DNA from: UBA2040 sp041674745
GTDB taxonomy: Bacteria; Bacteroidota; Bacteroidia; Flavobacteriales_D; Crocinitomicaceae
Direction: 5' to 3'
DNA length: 64,000 nt
NCBI GenBank assembly: GCA_041674745.1
Contig: JBAYVD010000001.1
Coordinates: 124,001 to 188,000 of the forward strand
The translations under genes were made by a program, and so were the position numbers. Under the pieces are notes generated by a model, which was not told the origin of the DNA, did no database searches, and saw nothing but the letters and a program-made list of their open reading frames with translations. Below are positions 26,760 to 35,094 of this stretch, piece after piece. How positions within the stretch are numbered: the first letter of the stretch is position 1; the number at the start of each line of letters is the position of its first letter.

Positions 26760-27227
26760 CTATTTTTTTGCAAAACTTTCTAAAATTTCTTCGGCGTGCG
26801 CTTTGGTATTGGGCTTTTCGAGGATATCAAGGATGATTCCTTTTTCGTCAATGAGAAAAGTAGTTCGGTGGATGCCATCGTAAATTTTACCCATGAATTT
26901 TTTCTCGCCCCAAACACCAAATGTCTGAATCATGTTTTTTTCTTCATCCGCAATCAAAGGAAAAGGCAAACTTTGCTTTTCGATGAATTTTTGGTGCATT
27001 TTTTCTGAATCTGCACTTACACCGATGACTTGAATGCCATTTTTGAGCAATTCAGTATAATGATCTCGCAAATTACACGCTTGGTTGGTGCAAGCAGGTG
27101 TACTGTCTTTTGGATAAAAATAAATGACGGTTTTCTTCCCCAGAAAATCTTTTGATTCGAGCATATTACCTAGCTCATTTTTTCCCGACCAAGTAGGAGC
27201 CGGGTCTCCTATTTTCAAATGCTTCAT
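26760..27227 (-). CDS. bcp: Thioredoxin-dependent thiol peroxidase (Bcp/PrxQ)
   Basis: A 155-residue peroxiredoxin of the Bcp/PrxQ class that reduces hydrogen peroxide and organic peroxides with electrons from thioredoxin. The active site is DSTPACTNQACNLRD, with peroxidatic Cys46 and resolving Cys51 five residues later, the atypical 2-Cys spacing of this class. Upstream is YFYPKDSTPACT and downstream VIGVSADSEKMHQKF, both family hallmarks. A good promoter lies 20 bases upstream. recA follows in the same direction. Confidence 0.95.
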   Translation of the reverse strand: MKHLKIGDPAPTWSGKNELGNMLESKDFLGKKTVIYFYPKDSTPACTNQACNLRDHYTELLKNGIQVIGVSADSEKMHQKFIEKQSLPFPLIADEEKNMIQTFGVWGEKKFMGKIYDGIHRTTFLIDEKGIILDILEKPNTKAHAEEILESFAKK

Positions 27228-27246
27228 GTTTTGACGAAAATATAAT

Positions 27247-27276
27247 CAAAGTTACTGTTTATTTTCTAATCAACAA
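27247..27276 (-). promoter_or_regulatory. Predicted bcp promoter
   Basis: On the minus strand TTG (27276-27274) is followed after 19 bases by an exact TAACTTTG (27254-27247). Both elements and the spacing fit the Bacteroidota consensus. Confidence 0.6.
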
Positions 27277-27302
27277 ACATTCCCTTGTATTTGTTCAAAA
27301 TT

Positions 27303-27668
27303 TCAAGAAGTCTTTTTAGAAAAGCGAAGGAAAATAAGGGTTTGAAGCACCATTCCCGCTGCGTAGATAGCGATTAAATTGAGTGCTGACGACTGCAATG
27401 GTTTAATTTTCAAGTAAACCAAGGCCAAAAGAAAGGATAAAATGGCCAGCATTTGAAAGACGGTGATGATCATGAATCGAGCAACGAATTCACCTTTTTT
27501 GAATTTGACAAACATGATGGCTAAACCAGCGCAAAGCACAAAAGTACTGTAGCCAATTTCTTTGATTAAAAAGGAGTGATTGATTTTTGGTTGGAATGTG
27601 TCAATGACAAAATAAGCCAACACGTGAATTAATAGGATTCCTGCAAAGGATAAAAAACTAGTTTTCAT
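27303..27668 (-). CDS. Small four-helix membrane protein next to atpZ
   Basis: A 121-residue protein with four hydrophobic spans. The start is set at the ATG at 27666-27668 (MKTSFLSFAGILLIHVLAYF); the frame runs further upstream into atpZ without a signal-like sequence. The start overlaps atpZ by 11 bases, indicating coupling. In many Flavobacteriales an equivalent small membrane protein sits between atpZ and atpB (comparable to DUF6168), which makes an ATP synthase assembly role possible, but this is inferred from position. The gene is the last of the sprE/porW-bactofilin-atpZ run; no ATP synthase gene follows here. Confidence 0.65.
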   Translation of the reverse strand: MKTSFLSFAGILLIHVLAYFVIDTFQPKINHSFLIKEIGYSTFVLCAGLAIMFVKFKKGEFVARFMIITVFQMLAILSFLLALVYLKIKPLQSSALNLIAIYAAGMVLQTLIFLRFSKKTS

Positions 27669-27888
27669 TTTTGTCGTCTTTACCCATTTGTATAACTTCC
27701 TTGATGACCAAGTACAAAGCAATGGCGACTCCACTCAGAGATAAAATAACCGTCCAAAGTGGTTTGGTAGCATATTTGGTATCCAAAAATGTACCGAGCC
27801 ACGTAAGTCCCGCGATGGTAATTCCCATTTGAATGCCCAAACTTGAATATTTGGCGTATTTGGAAAATCCTTCGTCTTTTTTGGTCAT
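27658..27888 (-). CDS. AtpZ/AtpI-family protein
   Basis: A 76-residue membrane protein with two predicted helices, of the AtpZ/AtpI family that assists assembly or ion supply of the F-type ATP synthase. The pattern KYSSLGIQMGITIAGLTWLGTFLD in two parts, then TVILSLSGVAIALYLVIKEV, is characteristic. The ATG overlaps the bactofilin stop by one base (TAATG), and its end overlaps the next small membrane protein by 11 bases. ATP synthase genes are absent from the flanking DNA, which is unusual. Confidence 0.8.
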   Translation of the reverse strand: MTKKDEGFSKYAKYSSLGIQMGITIAGLTWLGTFLDTKYATKPLWTVILSLSGVAIALYLVIKEVIQMGKDDKNEN

Positions 27889-28310
27889 TAATAAACGAGA
27901 TCTTCGGGTTGTTTTGCGGCAGCTCCTACGGAATGAACATTTCTAGCATCTACTTTCATTCCAGCCATGGCACAGTTTCCGGTGAAGATAGCGCCTTGGT
28001 GAATTTCGATTTTTCCGGTTTTGATATTGCCTACAATGCGCGATTTCTCTCTTAAAACCAAAAGAGCATCTACGTTGATATCACCAGTTACGTTTCCTTC
28101 TATATCGGCTTCTGCGCAAATTAAATTTCCTTTGATGATGCCGTTTTCGCCTATTAATACCTTTCCGGCACAATTGATATTTCCTTCAATTTCACCATCG
28201 ATGCGAATACTGGATTCGGTAATTAATTCACCCACGAGTTTTGTACCTTCAACAAATCGATTCAATCGATCAGGTGCTTCAAAATTCGGTTTGTTTTTTT
28301 TACCCATCAT
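27888..28310 (-). CDS. Bactofilin (polymer-forming cytoskeletal protein)
   Basis: A 140-residue bactofilin, a protein that polymerises without nucleotides into filaments beside the membrane. The central right-handed beta-helix repeats show Gly and hydrophobic residues at regular spacing: IDGEIEGNINCAGKVLIGE, IIKGNLICAEADIEGNV, INVDALLVLREKSRIVGNI. Residues 1-25 and the last 25 form flexible ends. It lies between sprE/porW and atpZ, so it may help position a surface machine, although that is inference. The start may be either of the two adjacent ATG codons at 28310 or 28307. Confidence 0.92.
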   Translation of the reverse strand: MMGKKNKPNFEAPDRLNRFVEGTKLVGELITESSIRIDGEIEGNINCAGKVLIGENGIIKGNLICAEADIEGNVTGDINVDALLVLREKSRIVGNIKTGKIEIHQGAIFTGNCAMAGMKVDARNVHSVGAAAKQPEDLVY

Positions 28311-28328
28311 GTAATTGAAATTTGGGGA

Positions 28329-31022
28329 TTAATAATATTCGTCGTAAAAATCATCGTACTCCTGCAGTTTTAAAGTTTGAAAGAGTATTTTTAAATTGTC
28401 CTGGGAAATAATCACCAGTTTAGCGTTCTGTAAATCTAGTAAATGTTTGCGAGTACTTTTGAATATCCGCACATATTTTGACGCTTCCATTTCCGTTTCA
28501 AAATCATCCACGAAGACAATACTTTGATCGTCACCGTATATTTTGGACGACACTTTCAAACGATCTCTTGAAAAGAATTCCTTGTTGAAATCAACAACCT
28601 TTGTTTTGGCTAAACTGGAATTCTCATCTTTTTCCAAAAAGACAAGCACGTACAATCGAGCTTTGTCGTCGTACGAATAAATGGACTTGGAGGAGAAGTC
28701 AACGACTTCATTTTTGGAATAACCATTTTTGATTATGCCCAACATCTCTTGCGCTCGCACTGCTTCTGGGCTTCCTGGGAACTCCGTTACGACCTGATTT
28801 AAAGTGGGAATCAAGGTGTTTTTATCTTCGTTCAGTTTACCTTGACACATCGCTTTCAGCAACAAATATTTGGAGCGAAGTTCATTGGTCGGCTCATTTG
28901 TCAAGACACTTTCCGCACGAGACAAGGCCGGATAATATAAGCCATTTTGGTAACGATTCAAAGCTTCCACGTATTCTCGTTCTGAACGAGCATCCAACTC
29001 TTTTTTATTAATAAAGTAGTTCGGGTCGCGCAAATAATTGGCGTAATCTGAATTTGGGTAATAATTTAAGATGTAATTTTTGTGGATTTCCGCTTGTGTT
29101 GGGTTGGCGGTTTCGTTGATTTTGTACAACTGATACGCCGACATCAATTTGTAATCGGTTTCATAATCGGTGTCCACCACTTTTTGAAACTGTGTCGTTG
29201 CCAATTGATCTTCTTTCAATTGATCTTTGTAAATCAGACCAGCCGTATAAAGGGCTTTCACCATGCGCTCCTTGGAAGCATTCAATGCTGAATCACCAAA
29301 AGGAATATCCGCCAATAAAGTTTCCTGACTGAAAGGATCTTTCGGCTCAGGAATATCAGCCGTGAGTAATAAAGAATCAACAGCGGCGGAATCCAAGTCT
29401 GGATTATCGAAATTGGCGACTGGAATTTTTTCGCTTCGTCGCCAGTTGTCTTCATTTTCGCGTGTTCCCCACAGTTTTTTAAATTCATTGAATCCATCGG
29501 CTCTTGTTTTGGCATTTCTGAAATACCATTTGTTACCCGATTGATTTTGATTGAAGGCGTTGTCGTTTTTTTGAAGTGCCGCTAGTTTTTCAGCTTCCAT
29601 CTTTTTCCGTTCCGCTTCTCTGTCTTTTAATTGTTTGGAAACTTTGTCGAGATAGGCCAAACGGTCGTCTTCGTCCATAGCCGAGATGCGTTGCACGCTG
29701 TCTTCAAAATTCGCGATTTCAACAGCCAAAACCAAATCCCGCAATTTTGTTGCTTTGTTTTTGATGCCTTCGTAATTCGGATAGGTATCCGGCATTACAG
29801 TGGCGCAAGAATCGTAATATTTTTGGGCAGGAATGTAATCCCGTTTTTTAAACTTCAAATCGCCCATTTGTTCATACGACATCGCTTTTTGGCGGTTGTT
29901 GCTTGTGGAATAAAAAGCAGAAGCTGTTAAACGCTCAAAAACTTTTGGTTCGTCTCCATTTTGAAGAGAAATTTGAGCGAGTGCATAGTAAATTTGATCT
30001 TTGAACTCTGCATTTTTCGCATCGCGCAACATTTTGTTCAATTCTTTTTCCAATTTGGCATCTGCACTCAAAAAGGCTCGCTTCATGCGCGCACTGAATT
30101 CCATGGGAAACGGCGCATTGTTTTTCAGCACTTTGGAGTAATTGTTTTTTGCCTCTTCAATGTTCCCCATGCCTTGGTAAAGTTGTCCAAGAATGTAATA
30201 AATACGTGCTTTTTTTGGTTTTTTTCGCGTTTCTTTCAACGCCAATTCGAGGTTTTCAATGCCTTTGTCTTTTTCTCCTTTGATCAAAGACAATTCCGCA
30301 CGAGTTATGTAATAATCAAACAGAATTTTTTTGGGAAACTTGGCCACCGCTTCTAGTTCGGCTAATTTTTTATTCTTCTTTCGTTTCCGTTTGTTGAAGG
30401 TGATTTTTTTGAAAAACGATTTTACATCTTTCTTTTTGGCGGCTTCTTTTTCTGCATCCAAAGCGTTTTGAAGGGTTTCTAAATTGAAACCGGCTTCGGT
30501 GTATTTTTTAAGCGCAATATTGGTTTTGGCCATCCACAATTCGCCAATGTAATTGGAAGGATCGTTTTTGTAAAATTTCTTGATGAACAAGAAGTTTTTC
30601 ATTGCAGCACTGTAATCGCGGCGGATGTAACTGGCAATTCCGATGGTCGTCCAGTTCTCATCAATGAAGGAGTTGTTTTCTTCTTTTTTGGTCGACGGTT
30701 TAGAACTGCCGGGCATGGAGTGATCCGAGATGACTTTGGTACATTTCACAATGGCTGTGTCAATGTCCGCGTACATATTTTTCACTTCTTCTTCGCCAGG
30801 ATACAATTCCAAGGGAATTTGGCTGTAATAATCTTCTTTGACGTTTTTCCGGTAACTTAATAGCGCTTGGTCTAAAAGTAAGTTGGCGTTGAAATAACCG
30901 TTGTATTGAGCGGTGGTGGAATGATAGAATCGATTGATTGTAGTATTTTTCGCGGGATTACACCCCCAAAGGAAAAAAAGGAGAGCAATCGCTCCCAAAA
31001 CAACATTCGTACTATATTTCAT
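28329..31022 (-). CDS. porW: T9SS lipoprotein SprE/PorW
   Basis: An 897-residue TPR lipoprotein equivalent to SprE of Flavobacterium and PorW of Porphyromonas, needed for T9SS secretion and gliding. The ATG at 31020-31022 gives a lipoprotein signal with Cys21 in LFFLWGC; an upstream in-frame ATG (31052) adds ten charged residues that would spoil the signal. The mature N terminus has FYHSTTAQYNGYFNANLLL, the family signature, then repeated helical TPR units (YILGQLYQGMGNIEEAKNNY and similar), a long charged linker and a C-terminal region of about 200 residues. Bactofilin follows 18 bases downstream. Symbol confidence is moderate because sprE and porW are used interchangeably. Confidence 0.88.
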   Translation of the reverse strand: MKYSTNVVLGAIALLFFLWGCNPAKNTTINRFYHSTTAQYNGYFNANLLLDQALLSYRKNVKEDYYSQIPLELYPGEEEVKNMYADIDTAIVKCTKVISDHSMPGSSKPSTKKEENNSFIDENWTTIGIASYIRRDYSAAMKNFLFIKKFYKNDPSNYIGELWMAKTNIALKKYTEAGFNLETLQNALDAEKEAAKKKDVKSFFKKITFNKRKRKKNKKLAELEAVAKFPKKILFDYYITRAELSLIKGEKDKGIENLELALKETRKKPKKARIYYILGQLYQGMGNIEEAKNNYSKVLKNNAPFPMEFSARMKRAFLSADAKLEKELNKMLRDAKNAEFKDQIYYALAQISLQNGDEPKVFERLTASAFYSTSNNRQKAMSYEQMGDLKFKKRDYIPAQKYYDSCATVMPDTYPNYEGIKNKATKLRDLVLAVEIANFEDSVQRISAMDEDDRLAYLDKVSKQLKDREAERKKMEAEKLAALQKNDNAFNQNQSGNKWYFRNAKTRADGFNEFKKLWGTRENEDNWRRSEKIPVANFDNPDLDSAAVDSLLLTADIPEPKDPFSQETLLADIPFGDSALNASKERMVKALYTAGLIYKDQLKEDQLATTQFQKVVDTDYETDYKLMSAYQLYKINETANPTQAEIHKNYILNYYPNSDYANYLRDPNYFINKKELDARSEREYVEALNRYQNGLYYPALSRAESVLTNEPTNELRSKYLLLKAMCQGKLNEDKNTLIPTLNQVVTEFPGSPEAVRAQEMLGIIKNGYSKNEVVDFSSKSIYSYDDKARLYVLVFLEKDENSSLAKTKVVDFNKEFFSRDRLKVSSKIYGDDQSIVFVDDFETEMEASKYVRIFKSTRKHLLDLQNAKLVIISQDNLKILFQTLKLQEYDDFYDEYY

Positions 31023-31106
31023 TCTTTTTTTCTCGTTTCCTATACAACGCAATTCACCGTAGATATTGTATTCGGAGGCTAAATTTATGAATTCGAAACG
31101 ATATTT

Positions 31107-31817
31107 CTATGCGATATTGGTGAAAACCTGCTGGATATCATCATCGTCTTCGATTTTGTCCAACAATTTTTCAATGTCCACCAATTGCTCTTCTGTATAT
31201 TCGACGGGTGAAGTGGGAATTCTTTCCAAAGTGGATTTGGTGGGTTCAATGCCTTTTTCTTCCAAAGCAGACGACAAGGTTCCAAAAGAAGTATAATCGC
31301 CGTACAACACCAATTTGTCGTCCAAGATTTCAATTTCATCCAAACCAGCGTCAATCAATTCAAACTCCAATTCTTCTGGATCCAATCCGTCGGTTTTCTC
31401 AATTTCAAAAACACATTTGCGGTTGAACATAAATTCCAAAGAACCGGTCGCAACGATCTGGCCATTTGCTTTGTTGAAATAAGATTTCACATTGGCAACC
31501 GTACGCGTGGGGTTGTCGGTGGCACATTCCATGAAGACCAAAACACCGTGCGGACCTTTTCCTTCGTAAATAATTTCGTTGAAAGACTCTACATCTTTTG
31601 CCGTAGCGCGTTTAATCGCAGCATCAATGTTGTCCTTTGGCATGTTTTGGGCTTTCGCATTTTGAATCGCCGAACGCAACTTTCCGTTCATCGATGGATC
31701 ATCACCACCTTCTTTGGCAGCCATCGTAATTGCTTTCCCCAATCGCGGAAATAATTTCGACATTTTGTCCCAACGCTTCTCTTTTGTTGCTCTACGGTAT
31801 TCAAACGCTCTTCCCAT
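31107..31817 (-). CDS. YebC/PmpR-family regulator or translation factor
   Basis: A 236-residue YebC-family protein. Members act as DNA-binding regulators (PmpR) or relieve ribosome stalling, depending on the species. Diagnostic stretches are MGRAFEYRRATKEKRWDKMSK at the N terminus (in two pieces), PKDNIDAAIKRA, YEGKGPHGVLVFMECATDN and the closing VDIEKLLDKIEDDDDIQQVFTNI. Length is usual. An exact TAACTTTG box lies 20 bases upstream. It stands alone, upstream of sprE/porW on the same strand. Confidence 0.92.
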   Translation of the reverse strand: MGRAFEYRRATKEKRWDKMSKLFPRLGKAITMAAKEGGDDPSMNGKLRSAIQNAKAQNMPKDNIDAAIKRATAKDVESFNEIIYEGKGPHGVLVFMECATDNPTRTVANVKSYFNKANGQIVATGSLEFMFNRKCVFEIEKTDGLDPEELEFELIDAGLDEIEILDDKLVLYGDYTSFGTLSSALEEKGIEPTKSTLERIPTSPVEYTEEQLVDIEKLLDKIEDDDDIQQVFTNIA

Positions 31818-31837
31818 TTCTTGTTTTTTTTGAAAGG

Positions 31838-31845
31838 CAAAGTTA
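31838..31845 (-). promoter_or_regulatory. Predicted -7 box of the YebC-family gene
   Basis: Minus-strand TAACTTTG (31845-31838) matches TAnnTTTG and lies 20 bases before the ATG. No TTG occurs at a usual spacing. Confidence 0.38.
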
Positions 31846-31949
31846 AATAGAAAGTTACAAGTTTGGAAGTTTCGGGCGCCAAGTTTTTTTCGTCATTCTA
31901 AAAATCGGCAACTTGGCGGGGGAACGAAACATCTTTCGACATTTAATAA

Positions 31950-31957
31950 TACTTTTG
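31950..31957 (+). promoter_or_regulatory. Predicted -7 box, four bases from the ATG
   Basis: TACTTTTG exactly matches TAnnTTTG and ends 4 bases before the glycosyltransferase ATG, again implying a leaderless mRNA. No upstream TTG is found at the right distance. Confidence 0.42.
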
Positions 31958-31961
31958 TTTC

Positions 31962-32945
31962 ATGAAAATTCTCGTTATCCGTTTCAGCTCCATCGGCGAC
32001 ATCGTGCTCACCACGCCTGTTTTGCGTTGCCTGAAAAATCAATTGGAAGACGTGGAAATTCATTATTTAACCAAAAGCAAATTCAAATCCTTGGTCGAAA
32101 ACAACCCGAATATTGACAAGGTCATCACCATTGACAAATCCATCGACGAAGTTTTGTCGGAGTTGAAAAGCGAAAATTACGACCGCGTTATCGATTTACA
32201 CAACAACGTGCGCACCTTGGCGTTGAAACGGAAATTGGGCAAACCAAACGATAGCTTCAACAAATTGAACGTGCAAAAATGGCTGTTGGTCAATTTCAAA
32301 GTGAACCGAATGCCGAACGTTCACATTGTGGAACGCTACCTTGATACGGTGAAAAGTTTGGGCGTAAAAAACGACCAGTTGCCTTGTGAGTTTTATATTG
32401 CGGAGGAAAATAAAATCGATGTTGCGCAACAATTTTCATTGGAGCCGAAAAATTATTTGGCGGTTGCCATCGGGGCACAATTTGCCACCAAAACCTTACC
32501 AACGAGTCAGTTGGCGAAGATTTTAGCGGAAATCAACCAACCCATAGTTCTGCTCGGCGGACCCGAAGACGATAAAAAAGCAACCGAGATTATCGCTGGA
32601 TTGGAAGAGAAAAAAATTCAAAATTTGTGTGGAAAATTGAATTTACAGCAAAGTGCTTCCGTGGTGCAACAGGCGAACGTACTTCTCACGCACGATACTG
32701 GATTGATGCACATGGCTTCCTGTTTTGAAGTGCCGGTGGTTTCCGTTTGGGGAAATACCGTTCCTGAATTGGGCATGTATCCATATTATCCTCAAAAACC
32801 GGAATTGTATTCCATCCATGAAGTGAAAAATCTTTCCTGTCGACCGTGTTCCAAAATTGGTTTTCAAGCTTGCCCCAAAAAGCATTTTAAGTGTATGATG
32901 GAGCTGGATTTGGGGGCGATTGTTGAGCGTCTTCAACAATTTTAG
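31962..32945 (+). CDS. Glycosyltransferase family 9 (heptosyltransferase-like)
   Basis: A 327-residue GT-B-fold transferase of family 9, which adds heptose or another sugar during lipopolysaccharide core or surface glycan synthesis on the cytoplasmic face of the inner membrane. Motifs are MKILVIRFSSIGDIVLTTPV, YDRVIDLHNNVRTLALKRKL, VAIGAQFATKTLP, VLLGGPEDDKKA and LLTHDTGLMHMASCFEVPVV, where the nucleotide-sugar is bound. A C-terminal Cys cluster (LSCRPCSKIGFQACPKKHFKCM) occurs in many GT9 enzymes. It stands alone, convergent with the transglutaminase-like gene with a 4-base gap. Confidence 0.9.
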   Translation: MKILVIRFSSIGDIVLTTPVLRCLKNQLEDVEIHYLTKSKFKSLVENNPNIDKVITIDKSIDEVLSELKSENYDRVIDLHNNVRTLALKRKLGKPNDSFNKLNVQKWLLVNFKVNRMPNVHIVERYLDTVKSLGVKNDQLPCEFYIAEENKIDVAQQFSLEPKNYLAVAIGAQFATKTLPTSQLAKILAEINQPIVLLGGPEDDKKATEIIAGLEEKKIQNLCGKLNLQQSASVVQQANVLLTHDTGLMHMASCFEVPVVSVWGNTVPELGMYPYYPQKPELYSIHEVKNLSCRPCSKIGFQACPKKHFKCMMELDLGAIVERLQQF

Positions 32946-32949
32946 AACA

Positions 32950-34938
32950 CTATTTCTTCGAATATTTTTGTTTCCAGCTTTTAGCTGATTTCACCATCAT
33001 TTCGGTATAGTTTACTTTTCTTTCGTGCTCTTTTTCGGTCATTTTCGCAATGTATTCATGGTTTTTCTTTTTCAAATCGGGTTGTTTTTTCATCCGACTA
33101 TCAATTTGGCTAACATTGCTTTTCTCACTTTTGATTGCTTTTGCCACTACTTGATTGAAATTTAAACTTTGATAGTGTGCTTGTTCAACCTCTTGTATGG
33201 CTTCTACTAATTTGGCTTGCAAATACAGTTCATATTTATAGGGATATTTAATTTTATTTTCCTCTTTCAGCTGATTCAAATCCGCTTTAGCCACTTTGCA
33301 AATTTCTTCAATTACCCGCAGTTCATCCAATAATTCTTTCTCCAACAGTTCAAAAGGAATGGAGTCTTTGGTTATGGCGAGATAACGATTGGCTTCTTTT
33401 TTCACCAAGGAATCGATTTCTGTGACCCATTCTACCGTTGAATAGCTATTCACACGAATGTAATGCTCATTTTCTAATAGCAATTGTTCGATGTAATTCG
33501 CCGCTTGAAAAAGACCGTTGAAACTGGACTGGGCTCGTCTCGTGTTCAGATCCGCAATTCGCATATTTATTTTGTTGGTTCGTTCCCGAATCAAATGAAG
33601 GGTAGGTTCAATAACATTGGTATCCATATCCTCAGGTACACTATAATCGATTGCTTTTGCATAGTCCATTCTAATTTTCTCTTTCACTGTTTTCAAACGA
33701 TCGAGATTTTTTTCAAGGAGTGCAGAATTACTTTTTAACTTGTCTTCCAATTTATCGAATTCATTGGTCACCTGTTTTGTCAATTTGGCATTTACCTTGT
33801 CTCTTTCAGCAGATAACTTGTATTGTTCTTTGTCAAATAACTTGTTGGCGGTATTGCCTTCTTTTTCGCTCCCTTTGAACAATTTACAATAGTTCAATAT
33901 CGTGTCGGAAAAGGAGGCAAGTGCCCAATATTTACTTTCGTCAATTTCATAAATACTTCCTCGCGCCAATTTTTGAAGTGATTTGCTGTGGATAATGGCC
34001 ATGAAATCGTAGTAGTACAATGCTTTAATCCAAGGATTGTGTGGATTGTAGCGGTAACCTGCCTCACCGTGATAGAGTAGTTGCTGTAAAAAATCCAATT
34101 CTTTGAAGTTTTCAATTTCTTTATCAGGATCTATTCTTTCTCCTTTGTTGGCTTGAATGTCCATCCTCAAAGTATCACGTGATTGCGAGTACGACTCCAG
34201 TGAGATTACGTTTCGCCGCAATTGCCACATAGGTAGCGTGGGGGCATGACGAAGCAAAAAACTATCCTTGTGAAGAAATAAAAAATCCTTGGTTGGGTCA
34301 GCGACAAATCCTATTTTATTGGAATAGGCAGGTTTTTCATCGTACTTTTTTTTCCTTGCCAACTCATTTTTTTCGCGCTTTTCTTCTTTTTTCAGGGCCT
34401 TTTCAGGCTTTTTCCACTGGTTTTTCAGGTGTTTTTTGGGTTGATACGGTTTGATATTTTTTGGTATTCGACCAATGTATCCAGCATCCCAAGTTGGATC
34501 TGCCAATTGCCATTCGCCGTTTAATTTCACGGCAATCCAAGTATGACCTTCCTCTGTCACCAATTTACCTGGAAACCAGTGCATATCATGCATGTATCCT
34601 GAAATGGTTTCGTTTTCAATTTTGATAGCGTCGAGCATGGCTTTCATCAACTCGGCGTAACCGGCATTCATCGCTTTTTTTGATTTCAAGGTTTGGTTCG
34701 GATCCGACAAAATGCTGTAGGTTCCTTTTTCAAGCGCTGCGTAATCGTATGCGATATTATGGGTAATCCATTCGTAAATCGCTTCTACTTTTTTATCTTT
34801 CGATCGAATGTTTCTCGTCAGGTAATTGGCCAAAAGGGTCACATCTTTTGCTGTTTTTCTTGGGATTTTTTGTTCACTCGATTGCGAGAAGGTAGAGATT
34901 GCCAATGAAACAAAGAGAAGCGCTATAGTGAATTTCAT
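32950..34938 (-). CDS. Secreted transglutaminase-like protein lacking the catalytic Cys
   Basis: A 662-residue exported protein. The start is set at the ATG at 34936-34938, giving signal peptide MKFTIALLFVSLAISTFSQ. Residues about 25-170 resemble a bacterial transglutaminase-like domain: KVEAIYEWITHNIAYDY, then AMNAGYAELMKAML, GHTWIAVKLNGEW and LADPTWDAG. The family's Cys-x-Gly-Tyr-Ala motif here reads Asn-Ala-Gly-Tyr-Ala (Asn91), while the His132 and Asp147 positions are kept, so the protein is probably not an enzyme. The remaining 490 residues are Lys/Glu-rich and helical, with coiled-coil character. A TACCTTTG box lies upstream. It may bind rather than cleave peptides; the function is unknown. 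Confidence 0.75.
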   Translation of the reverse strand: MKFTIALLFVSLAISTFSQSSEQKIPRKTAKDVTLLANYLTRNIRSKDKKVEAIYEWITHNIAYDYAALEKGTYSILSDPNQTLKSKKAMNAGYAELMKAMLDAIKIENETISGYMHDMHWFPGKLVTEEGHTWIAVKLNGEWQLADPTWDAGYIGRIPKNIKPYQPKKHLKNQWKKPEKALKKEEKREKNELARKKKYDEKPAYSNKIGFVADPTKDFLFLHKDSFLLRHAPTLPMWQLRRNVISLESYSQSRDTLRMDIQANKGERIDPDKEIENFKELDFLQQLLYHGEAGYRYNPHNPWIKALYYYDFMAIIHSKSLQKLARGSIYEIDESKYWALASFSDTILNYCKLFKGSEKEGNTANKLFDKEQYKLSAERDKVNAKLTKQVTNEFDKLEDKLKSNSALLEKNLDRLKTVKEKIRMDYAKAIDYSVPEDMDTNVIEPTLHLIRERTNKINMRIADLNTRRAQSSFNGLFQAANYIEQLLLENEHYIRVNSYSTVEWVTEIDSLVKKEANRYLAITKDSIPFELLEKELLDELRVIEEICKVAKADLNQLKEENKIKYPYKYELYLQAKLVEAIQEVEQAHYQSLNFNQVVAKAIKSEKSNVSQIDSRMKKQPDLKKKNHEYIAKMTEKEHERKVNYTEMMVKSAKSWKQKYSKK

Positions 34939-34966
34939 ACGGGTAAGGGTCAAGTATTTTCAAAAA

Positions 34967-34974
34967 CAAAGGTA
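34967..34974 (-). promoter_or_regulatory. Predicted -7 box of the transglutaminase-like gene
   Basis: Minus-strand TACCTTTG (34974-34967) exactly matches TAnnTTTG, 28 bases upstream of the chosen ATG. No TTG is found at a usual spacing. Confidence 0.38.
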
Positions 34975-35047
34975 TTTTATTTTTTTATTTTTTGGGATTG
35001 AAAATTCTCAATAATTAACACTCCGAACAAAATAAAACACTCACTTG

Positions 35048-35078
35048 TTGCTTTATAGCACGTTTAGCCATAAATTTG
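35048..35078 (+). promoter_or_regulatory. Predicted dxs promoter
   Basis: TTG at 35048-35050 is followed after 20 bases by an exact TAAATTTG box at 35071-35078, with the ATG 16 bases later. Both elements and the spacing match the Bacteroidota consensus, making this one of the best promoters in the window. Confidence 0.65.
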
Positions 35079-35094
35079 CCTAATTACAGTAAGC

